DNA of 64,000 bases from Gaiella sp. (GTDB lineage Bacteria > Actinomycetota > Thermoleophilia > Gaiellales > Gaiellaceae). The notes under the pieces were generated by a model. The model was not told the origin of the DNA. It was given only the letters and a program-made list of their open reading frames with translations, and did no database searches. Positions 56,859-64,000 of the stretch are shown here, piece by piece. The DNA lies in NCBI GenBank assembly GCA_027493885.1, contig JAOSJZ010000001.1, positions 248,001 to 312,000 of the forward strand. The letters are read 5' to 3'. Numbering within the stretch: the first letter of the stretch is position 1; each line of letters begins with the position of its first letter. A program made the translations under genes and the position numbers.

Positions 56859-57982
56859 GCTTCACGATCGAGGCGATCCACGGCGCGGCCCGCGCCGGAG
56901 TCCTGCGCACGGCGCACGGCGACGTCCGCACGCCGGCGTTCATGCCGGTCGGGACGAAGGGGACGGTGAAGACGCTCCTCCCGTCGGAGGTCCGCGCCCT
57001 GGGCGCCGACGTGATCCTCGGCAACACCTACCACCTCCACCTCCGGCCAGGGGAGGACGTGATCGAGGAGCTCGGCGGGCTCCACGCGTTCACCGGCTGG
57101 GACGGGCCGATCCTCACCGACTCCGGCGGCTTCCAGGTGTTCTCGCTGCGCGACACGCTCGCGCGGGTCGACGACGAGGGCGTCACATTCCGGTCCGTCT
57201 ACGACGGTGCCACCGAGCGCCTCACGCCGGAACGGGTTGCCGAGATCCAGCGCCGGCTCGGCTCCGACGTCGCGATGTGCCTCGACATCTGCCCGCCGGC
57301 CGGCGTCCCGCGCGCCGAGCACGCCGAGGCGGTGCGCAGGACGCAACTCTGGGCGGAGCGCCAGGTCGGCGCGCCACGCGCGCCGGGCCAGCTCCGCTTC
57401 GGAATCGCGCAGGGAGGCACCGACCCCGAGCTCCGGAGCAGCTCGATCGAGGGAGTCGTCGCCCTCCCGTTCGACGGCTTCGCCCTGGGCGGGCTGGCGG
57501 TGGGGGAGAGCCGCGAGGCGATGCTGGAGACGGTGGGCTGGGCGGCGCCGATGCTGCCGGAGGCGCGGCCACGCTACTTCATGGGCCTGGGCGACGCCGA
57601 GGGAATCCTCGAGGTGATCGCGCGCGGGATCGACATGTTCGACTGCGTCCTGCCGACGCGGACGGCGCGCACCGGCTCGGCGCTGACCGCGCGCGGCCGC
57701 CTCAACCTGCGCAACGCGCGGTTCGCCCGCGATTCGCGTCCGCTCGAGGACGGGTGCGGCTGCCCCGCGTGCGCCGGGTTCTCGCGTGCGTTCGTCCGGC
57801 ATCTCGTCAACCAGCGGGAGCTTCTCGGGCTCCGCCTGCTGACCCTGCATAATCTATGGTTCACCCTGCGACTGACCGCCGGCGCGCGGGACGCGATCAC
57901 CCGCGGAGCGTTCGACGCCTATCGCGCGGACACGCTCGCGGCGCTCGCCGCCGGCCCCGAGGAGGAAACGTGGCAACCCTGA
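56855..57982 (+). CDS. tgt: tRNA-guanine transglycosylase
   Basis: GTKGTVKTLLPSEVRALGADVILGNTYHLHLRPG, TDSGGFQVFSL, HNLWFTLRL; GTGA overlap with toxin stop. Confidence 0.95.
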   Translation: MSFTIEAIHGAARAGVLRTAHGDVRTPAFMPVGTKGTVKTLLPSEVRALGADVILGNTYHLHLRPGEDVIEELGGLHAFTGWDGPILTDSGGFQVFSLRDTLARVDDEGVTFRSVYDGATERLTPERVAEIQRRLGSDVAMCLDICPPAGVPRAEHAEAVRRTQLWAERQVGAPRAPGQLRFGIAQGGTDPELRSSSIEGVVALPFDGFALGGLAVGESREAMLETVGWAAPMLPEARPRYFMGLGDAEGILEVIARGIDMFDCVLPTRTARTGSALTARGRLNLRNARFARDSRPLEDGCGCPACAGFSRAFVRHLVNQRELLGLRLLTLHNLWFTLRLTAGARDAITRGAFDAYRADTLAALAAGPEEETWQP

Positions 57983-58359
57983 TTCTGCTCGCTGCGATGT
58001 TCGTTCTGCTGTGGGCGCTCCTGATCCGGCCCCAGCGGCGGAAGCAGATGGAGCAACAGCGGCTTCTCGCCTCGATCGAGCCCGGCGACGAGGTGCTGAC
58101 CGCCGGGGGCATGTACGGCATCGTCACGGAGATCGACGAGGAGGACGACCTCGTCGTCGAGATTGCCGAGGGCATCCGCGTGCGGATCGCCCGCCGCGCC
58201 GTCGCCGGCGTGGTCAAGCCGGAGGACGAGGCGGAGGAGGCCGACGAGGACGCCGACGAGGAGCTCGCCGGGCAGAACCGTGAAGACGGTGTTGCGGACT
58301 CCGAGGAAATCGTGAAGGAAGACGTCGCCGAGGGCACCGAGGCGCTCGACCGCCGCTAA
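57970..58359 (+). CDS. yajC: Preprotein translocase subunit YajC
   Basis: LWALLIRPQRRKQMEQQRLLASIEPGDEVLTAGGMYGIV; GGAGGAAAC RBS before GTG. Confidence 0.92.
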   Translation: MATLILLAAMFVLLWALLIRPQRRKQMEQQRLLASIEPGDEVLTAGGMYGIVTEIDEEDDLVVEIAEGIRVRIARRAVAGVVKPEDEAEEADEDADEELAGQNREDGVADSEEIVKEDVAEGTEALDRR

Positions 58360-58374
58360 CCTGAGCGGCCGCAC

Positions 58375-61119
58375 ATGACCCGTCGCGCAGCAGTCTTCGT
58401 CGTCGGCCTCGTCGTCGCGGTTCTCGTCGGGGTCGCGTTGCTCGCGATTCCCGGATCACCGCTCGAGCAGCGCCCGACACTCGGTCTCGACCTGCAGGGT
58501 GGGCTCGAGGTCACCCTCCAGGCGGTACCGCCCAAGGACCGCAAGCTGACGACGGAGGACCTCGAGCGGTCGGTCTCGATCATGCGCTCCCGGGTCGACA
58601 AGCTCGGCGTCGCCGAGCCCGAGATCCGCACGCAGGGCTCCGACCAGATCTCGATCCAGCTACCGGGCGTCAAGGACCCGGCCGCCGCCGCGCAGATCAT
58701 CGGCAAGACGGCGCAGCTCGAGCTGTTCGACCTCGAGCGAGACCTCGTCTCGCCGTCGATCGACGCGCGCACGCGGCAGCCGAGGGCGACCGCGAAGCTC
58801 TACGACCTGCTCGCCGGCCAGCAGGCGCTCGCGGCGAAGGGGACGCCGGATACGTACTACGTGTTCCGCACGCAGGGCAAGAAGCTCGTCCGCGGCCCGG
58901 TGCAGACGAAGCAGGCGGCGCTCGCGAAGTGGGACGGCAAGGTGCCGCCCGGGCACAAGCTCTTCGCGGTGCCGCCGGAGACCGTCGTCGTCAGCTGCGG
59001 CAGGGGAGAGGTCGTCTGCCCGGGGGTCGCGCAGCCGAACCCGACCACGACCTCGTGGTACCTGATGCGCTACACGCCGCCCGAGGTGCCCGAGATGACC
59101 GGGGAGGACCTGAAGCTCTCCGGCACGCGGCAGGACTTCGACACGCGCACCGGCGAGCCGATCGTGCTGATGGAGTTCACCGATCGCGGCGCGGAGAAGT
59201 TCGAGGAGATCACGCGCGACATCGCCCAGCGCGGCAAGCTCCTCTTCAACACGGTCGGCGGCGGCCAGGGCGACCCGAGCCCGTTCCTGCAGCACTTCGC
59301 GATCGTGCTCGACCGCGAGATCAAGTCGTGGCCGACGATCGACTTCACGGAGTATCCCGGCGGCATCTCCGGCTCGAACGGCGCGCAGATCTCCGGTCTT
59401 GCGAGCATCAAGGAAGCGAAGGATCTCGCGCTCGTGCTCCAGACGGGCGCGCTGCCCGTCGAGTTCCGCACGCTCGACCAGACCGCGATCTCCGCGACGC
59501 TGGGCAAGGACTCGCTCCAGGAGGCGTTGCGCGCCGCAATCGGCGGTCTGATCCTCGTGGCGGCCTTCCTCCTGATCGCCTACCGCTCGCTCGGCCTCGT
59601 GGCCGTCCTCGGCCTCGCGATCAACGCCGTCTTTCTCTACGGCACCATCCTGCTCTTCGACGTCACGCTCACGCTGCCGGGCTTCGCGGGCCTGATCCTG
59701 GCGATCGGCGTCGCTGCCGACGCGAACATCGTCATCTTCGAACGGATCAAGGAAGAGGCGGCGAGCGGGCGATCGGTGCGCTCGGCGGTGTTCACCGGCT
59801 ATACGAAAGGGTTCGCGACGATCGTCGACGCGAACGTCGTCACGGCGATCACGGCGCTCGTGCTGTTCGCGGTCGCGACGGCCGGTGTCCGAGGCTTCGC
59901 GTTCATGCTGCTGCTCGGTACCGGTGTCTCGCTGCTGACGGCGGTCTTCGCCACGCGCGCGCTGCTCGTGATCCTCGCCCGCTTCAACTGGTTCGAGAAC
60001 GCCCGCTTCATGGGCACGACCCCGCAGCGGATCCCGAACTGGCTGAAGATCGACTTCGTCGGCAAGCGCCGCATCTGGTTCACGATCGCCGGCGTCGCGA
60101 TCGCGCTCTCGATCGGCTCGATCGCGGTCAAGGGCCTGAACCTCGGGATCGACTTCGAGGGAGGCACACAGCTCGGCTTCACCACGCAGCAGGCCCAGCC
60201 GATCTCGGTCGTGCGGGACGAGCTCGGTCGTCTCGGCCTCGCCGATGCCACCATCTACGGCCGCGGCGAAGCGACTCCCGACGGCCGTTACTCCGAGTTC
60301 TCGGCCCGTACCGAGGAGCTGACGTCGCCCGAGCAGCGGCGGATCGAGTCCGCGCTCACCGGCCGGCTCGACGCGAGCTTCACCGGTACTCGCAACGTCT
60401 CGGCCAGCTTCAGCGAGCAGATCCTCCGCAGCACGATCGTCGCCATCGTCGTCTCGTTCCTCCTGATCACGATCTACATCTCGATTCGCTTCCAGTGGCG
60501 CTTCTCGGTGCCGATCCTCCGGACGATCGTCAACGACGGCGTGATCGCGCTCGGGATCTACTCGTTCTCGGGGCGAGAGGTGTCGGCCGCGACCGTCGCC
60601 GCGTTCCTGACCATCATCGGATACTCGATCTACGACACGATCATCGTCTTCGACCGCGTGCGGGAGAACCTCCCGCTCATGCGCAATGCGACGATCGCGC
60701 AGATCGTCAACGTGTCGGTCTGGGAGACCGTGAGACGATCGCTCGCGACGACGTTCATCACGCTGCTCCCCGTGGGTGCGCTGTTCTTCTTCGGCGGAGA
60801 GACGCTGAAGGACTTCGCCTTCGCGATCCTCGTCGGGATCGGGATCTCGGCCTTCTCGACCCTGTTCATCGCAGCCCCCTTCCTCGGCGTCCTGCTCGAG
60901 CGCGCGCCCGAGTATCGGCGCCAGGCCGCGATGCAGCGCGCACGAGAGACGACGCCCGTCAAGGCCCCCGAGCCGGCCGAGCCCGCGCTCGGGAGCGCGG
61001 CTGTGGCCGCGGCCGGCGTCGCTGCTCCTCCCGACGCGACGCGCACGGCGCCGGAGTCGGCTGCCCGCCAGCGGCGCCGCCAGCGCCGCAGCGGTCGGCC
61101 CCACGGACGCCCGCGCTGA
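58375..61119 (+). CDS. secDF: SecD-SecF fusion protein translocase subunit
   Basis: LGLDLQGGLEVTLQ, ISATLGKDSLQEALRAAIGGLILV (SecD), LNLGIDFEGGTQLGF (SecF); 914 aa. Confidence 0.92.
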   Translation: MTRRAAVFVVGLVVAVLVGVALLAIPGSPLEQRPTLGLDLQGGLEVTLQAVPPKDRKLTTEDLERSVSIMRSRVDKLGVAEPEIRTQGSDQISIQLPGVKDPAAAAQIIGKTAQLELFDLERDLVSPSIDARTRQPRATAKLYDLLAGQQALAAKGTPDTYYVFRTQGKKLVRGPVQTKQAALAKWDGKVPPGHKLFAVPPETVVVSCGRGEVVCPGVAQPNPTTTSWYLMRYTPPEVPEMTGEDLKLSGTRQDFDTRTGEPIVLMEFTDRGAEKFEEITRDIAQRGKLLFNTVGGGQGDPSPFLQHFAIVLDREIKSWPTIDFTEYPGGISGSNGAQISGLASIKEAKDLALVLQTGALPVEFRTLDQTAISATLGKDSLQEALRAAIGGLILVAAFLLIAYRSLGLVAVLGLAINAVFLYGTILLFDVTLTLPGFAGLILAIGVAADANIVIFERIKEEAASGRSVRSAVFTGYTKGFATIVDANVVTAITALVLFAVATAGVRGFAFMLLLGTGVSLLTAVFATRALLVILARFNWFENARFMGTTPQRIPNWLKIDFVGKRRIWFTIAGVAIALSIGSIAVKGLNLGIDFEGGTQLGFTTQQAQPISVVRDELGRLGLADATIYGRGEATPDGRYSEFSARTEELTSPEQRRIESALTGRLDASFTGTRNVSASFSEQILRSTIVAIVVSFLLITIYISIRFQWRFSVPILRTIVNDGVIALGIYSFSGREVSAATVAAFLTIIGYSIYDTIIVFDRVRENLPLMRNATIAQIVNVSVWETVRRSLATTFITLLPVGALFFFGGETLKDFAFAILVGIGISAFSTLFIAAPFLGVLLERAPEYRRQAAMQRARETTPVKAPEPAEPALGSAAVAAAGVAAPPDATRTAPESAARQRRRQRRSGRPHGRPR

Positions 61120-61131
61120 GCTTGCTCGCGA

Positions 61132-61158
61132 GCGGGAATCCGCCGAGCGGATTCCCGC
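61132..61158 (+). terminator. Hairpin GCGGGAATCCGC-CGA-GCGGATTCCCGC after secDF
   Basis: 12-bp perfect arms. Confidence 0.6.
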
Positions 61159-61195
61159 CGCTCGAATCCCAGTGCGGCGGGGCAGATCCCTGAAG

Positions 61196-61214
61196 GCGGC
61201 GGCTTCGCCGCCGC
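61196..61214 (+). terminator. Hairpin GCGGCGGC-TTC-GCCGCCGC
   Basis: 8-bp perfect GC arms. Confidence 0.45.
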
Positions 61215-61247
61215 AACTGCAGACGGCGGGCACCTAGAATGGGCACG

Positions 61248-61586
61248 ATGAGCGCCGAGCCTGCCCCCGAGCCGCGCCCCGTCTCCGAGCTCCTGCTCGC
61301 GGGCATCGGCTGGGCGAGCATGAGCGTCGAGGCGATGGAAGAGACGGCTGACGACCTCGCGCGCCGGGTCGGCGTCGAGCCCGGGGCGATGCGCGAAGCG
61401 GTGCGCGACACGGTCGCATCGTGGCGTGCCGAGCTCGAGCGCCTTGGCGCGCGCCGCGACGAGGCGCTGGAGCGCACGCTCGCCAGGGCCGGGCTCGCGC
61501 GGCGTGAGGAGGTCGAGGACCTCGCGCTCCGCGTCGCGCAGCTCGAGCACCGCCTGCGGCTCCTCGAGCGCGACCGCGTCGCCTGA
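61248..61586 (+). CDS. Hypothetical coiled-coil / phasin-like protein
   Basis: MSAEPAPEPRPVSELLLAGIGWASMSVEAMEETADDLARRVG...LALRVAQLEHRLRLLE. Confidence 0.65.
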   Translation: MSAEPAPEPRPVSELLLAGIGWASMSVEAMEETADDLARRVGVEPGAMREAVRDTVASWRAELERLGARRDEALERTLARAGLARREEVEDLALRVAQLEHRLRLLERDRVA

Positions 61587-61604
61587 CCGTGCGACACTGA
61601 CGCG

Positions 61605-63239
61605 ATGGCGGAGGACGCCCCGCAGCGGACGCTCGGTCGCGTCGCCGAGATCGGGCGCGTGGCCACGCGTCACGGCTTCGGGTACCTGCTGGAACGCCGC
61701 CGTACGGCGGACGGCGAGCCCGACCCCGAGCGCGGCCGTCGCCTGCGCGAGATGCTCGACGAGCTCGGCCCGACGTTCGTGAAGTTCGGCCAGCTCCTCT
61801 CGACCCGCCCGGACGTGGTGCCGCCCGACATCATCGCGGAGCTGCGCAAGCTCCAGGACGACGTCTCGCCCTTCGCGATGGAGGACGTCGAGCGGGTCGT
61901 GCAGGAAGAGCTCGGCCTCACGGTCGAGCAGGCGTTCCTCGATTTCGACGAGGTGCCGGTCGCGGCGGCGTCGATCGGCCAGGTGCACCGGGCGACGCTG
62001 CCGAACGACGCCGAGGTCGTCGTCAAGGTGCAGCGCCCGAACGCCGCGCGGCAGATCGAGTCGGACCTCAAGCTGATGGCGTCGGCGGCCCGCGTCGCGC
62101 GGGAGCGTGTCCGCCAGCTCGACTTCATCGACACGGGCGAGCTCGTCGAGGAGTTCGGACGCTCGATCCGGCTCGAGCTCGACTACCAGCAGGAGGCACG
62201 GAACGCCGAGACGTTCAGGCGGAACTTCGCGGACGACGAGCGGATCGCCGTGCCGCGGGTCTGGTGGCGCTACACGACCGGCCGGCTGCTCACGCTCGAC
62301 CGGCTGGACGGCACGCACGTTCGCGACCTCGACCTCGCGTCCTGGGAGGACGATGCCCGGCGCGAGCTGGCCTACACGATGACGGACGCGTGGATGGCGA
62401 TGATCTTCCGGCACGCGTTCTTCCACGGCGACCCGCATCCCTCGAACATCCTCCACCTCGAGGACGGACGGCTCGGGCTGATCGACTTCGGGCTCGCCGG
62501 CCGGCTCACGGAGATGGACATGGCGCGGCTGACCCGCCTGTTCGTCGACGCAGCGACGGAGAATGTCGAGGCGCTGCCTCGCCGCCTGTCCGACCTCGGC
62601 GTCCGTTACCCGCGCGAGCGCGAGGAAGAGCTCCGCTCGCGACTGGAGGAGCTCTACTACCGGTACTACGGCTCCCGACTCTCCGAGATCGACCCGATCG
62701 AGGCGATCCGCGAGGGGCTCACGCTGATCTACGCGATGAACCTGCGGCTGCCGACGCGGTTCGTGATCCTCGACAAGGCGATCGCGACGCTCGGCTCGGT
62801 CGCTGCCGAGGTCTACCCGGACTTCAACGTGTTCGAGGTCGCGCGGCCCTACGCGAGGCAGCTGATCTCGGAGCGGTTCTCGCCGCGCCGGCTCGCGCTA
62901 CGCACGAGGAGCGAGATCCAGGACCTGGGCGAGATCGCGCTCGAGGTGCCGCGGCAGGTGCACGACGTCCTGAACGAGCTGCGCGACGGGGAGCTCCAGG
63001 TGAGGATCTCGAACCCCGGGATCGACGATCTCGCGCACCACATGGACGTGTCCGTCAACCGGATCGCGGTCGCGCTCGTGATCCTGGGCGGCCTCGTCGG
63101 CTCCTCCCTGATCGGCGTGCTCGCGGAGAGCGGCCCGCACCTCCTCGGGCTGCACATCCTCTCCGTCGTCGGCTTCGTCCTCGCCGGCGCCTTCGGCCTC
63201 TGGCTGCTCTGGGGCGTCTTCCGCTCCGGAAGGCTGTGA
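61605..63239 (+). CDS. ABC1/AarF/UbiB family atypical kinase
   Basis: LGPTFVKFGQLLSTRPDVVPPDIIAELRKLQDDVSP, AAASIGQVHRATL, FFHGDPHPSNILHLEDGRLGLIDFGLAGRL. Confidence 0.93.
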   Translation: MAEDAPQRTLGRVAEIGRVATRHGFGYLLERRRTADGEPDPERGRRLREMLDELGPTFVKFGQLLSTRPDVVPPDIIAELRKLQDDVSPFAMEDVERVVQEELGLTVEQAFLDFDEVPVAAASIGQVHRATLPNDAEVVVKVQRPNAARQIESDLKLMASAARVARERVRQLDFIDTGELVEEFGRSIRLELDYQQEARNAETFRRNFADDERIAVPRVWWRYTTGRLLTLDRLDGTHVRDLDLASWEDDARRELAYTMTDAWMAMIFRHAFFHGDPHPSNILHLEDGRLGLIDFGLAGRLTEMDMARLTRLFVDAATENVEALPRRLSDLGVRYPREREEELRSRLEELYYRYYGSRLSEIDPIEAIREGLTLIYAMNLRLPTRFVILDKAIATLGSVAAEVYPDFNVFEVARPYARQLISERFSPRRLALRTRSEIQDLGEIALEVPRQVHDVLNELRDGELQVRISNPGIDDLAHHMDVSVNRIAVALVILGGLVGSSLIGVLAESGPHLLGLHILSVVGFVLAGAFGLWLLWGVFRSGRL

Positions 63240-63242
63240 GCC

Positions 63243-63272
63243 AGGGGTCTGGCACCACAGGTGCCTGACCCC
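63243..63272. repeat. GGGGTCTGGCACC-ACA-GGTGCCTGACCCC palindrome
   Basis: ggggtctggcaccacaggtgcctgacccc directly after ABC1 kinase gene. Confidence 0.8.
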
Positions 63273-63393
63273 GGTGACGCCCCCGCCCGGTGCATTCCCC
63301 CGGCTGATCGCTTCGAGCAGAGACCGCGATCACCCGATCCGTCCGCGGCCGGTAGCGTGGGCGGATCGTGCTCGACGACCTCGGAGCCACGTC

Positions 63394-64000
63394 GTGAGCA
63401 GGCGGGGCTGGCTGCTCTTCGCCTCGATGTGCGTGATCTGGGGCGTCCCGTACCTGCTGATCCGCGTGGCCGTGCGCGATCTCAGCCCGGCGTCGCTCGT
63501 CCTCTCCCGGACCGCGATCGCGGCATTGCTGCTGGTCCCACTCGCCGCCCGCCGGGACGAGCTGCGCCCGCTGCTGCGCCACTGGCGGCCGCTGGCCCTC
63601 TTCGCCGGGATCGAGATCGCGATCCCGTGGTTCCTGCTCGGAACGGCCGAGCAGCGCCTCTCGAGCTCGCTGACCGGCCTCCTGATCGCGGCGGTGCCGC
63701 TCGTCGCCCTGGTCGTGGCCACGACAACGGGGGAGCGGGAGCGGGTGGGAGGCGCCCGCCTCGCGGGGCTGCTCCTGGGCGTTGCGGGCGTCGCCGCGAT
63801 CGTCGGTGTCAATGTCGACGGGGCGAGCGCGGCGCCGCTCGCTGAGGTCGGGCTCGTTGCCGTCTGCTACGCGATCGGGCCGCTGATCCTGCAGCGGTAC
63901 CTTGCGCACCTGCCGGCGCTCGGGGTGATCGCCGCGTCGCTCGCGCTGACCGCGCTCCTCTACGTCCCCATCGCCGCGTTCAGCGCGCCGAGCGAGGTGC
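63394..64000 (+). CDS. EamA/DMT family transporter (truncated by window end)
   Basis: GTG start; MSRRGWLLFASMCVIWGVPYLLIRVAVRDLSPASLVLSRTAIAALLLVP...; runs off the window, so absent from ORF track. Confidence 0.8.
   Translation, partial: MSRRGWLLFASMCVIWGVPYLLIRVAVRDLSPASLVLSRTAIAALLLVPLAARRDELRPLLRHWRPLALFAGIEIAIPWFLLGTAEQRLSSSLTGLLIAAVPLVALVVATTTGERERVGGARLAGLLLGVAGVAAIVGVNVDGASAAPLAEVGLVAVCYAIGPLILQRYLAHLPALGVIAASLALTALLYVPIAAFSAPSEV

Noticed and set aside
57848-57859. CATAATCTATGG 12-mer inside tgt identical to the core of the vapB operator
   Set aside because: It encodes the conserved HNLW residues of Tgt and lacks the rest of the palindrome; most likely coincidence.
58660-61233. 857-aa minus-strand ORF opposite secDF
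   Set aside because: Antisense shadow ORF rich in R/D/E with no domain signature.
1-64000. tRNA/rRNA genes
   Set aside because: Inspection of the larger intergenic gaps found no convincing cloverleaf or rRNA segments; tRNAscan-SE/Infernal would be decisive.

Overview
This is a high-GC, gene-dense window, probably from an actinobacterium. A Thermoleophilia/Gaiellales-like origin is only a guess from gene content and codon usage. Left third (~0-21.5 kb): a Liv-type ABC importer followed by a large acyl-CoA catabolic cluster. It holds 2 LLM/F420-type oxidoreductases, 2 thiolases, 3 acyl-CoA dehydrogenases, 3 enoyl-CoA hydratases, a PaaK-like ligase, a 3-hydroxyacyl-CoA dehydrogenase, a MaoC-like hydratase, a two-subunit glutaconate/IpdAB-like CoA-transferase and an Rrf2 regulator. 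Centre: phosphomannomutase, a VapBC module, a cyclase/AAA ATPase, a ccmE/ccmF-type heme-delivery cluster, an M23 peptidase, and a tightly overlapping metallophosphoesterase - cyclic-2,3-diphosphoglycerate synthetase - 2-phosphoglycerate kinase - GlpX operon. Right: QueG, a WYL regulator, ALDH/thiolase/HAD genes, two antiporters, a two-component system, queA - toxin/antitoxin - tgt - yajC - secDF, an ABC1 kinase and a truncated EamA transporter. The most interesting signals are: (1) the apparently complete cDPG biosynthesis operon, a pathway classically known from methanogens; (2) a dispersed family of GGGGTCtGGCACC/GGTGCCtGACCCC and CGGTGTCwGACACCG palindromes forming REP-like intergenic arrays; (3) perfect palindromes overlapping the start codons of two toxin-antitoxin operons, one of them embedded in the queuosine operon; (4) six genes each broken by a single-base frameshift, five of them in C/G homopolymers, which points to consensus error. 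No rRNA, tRNA, CRISPR array or intact transposase was recognised.
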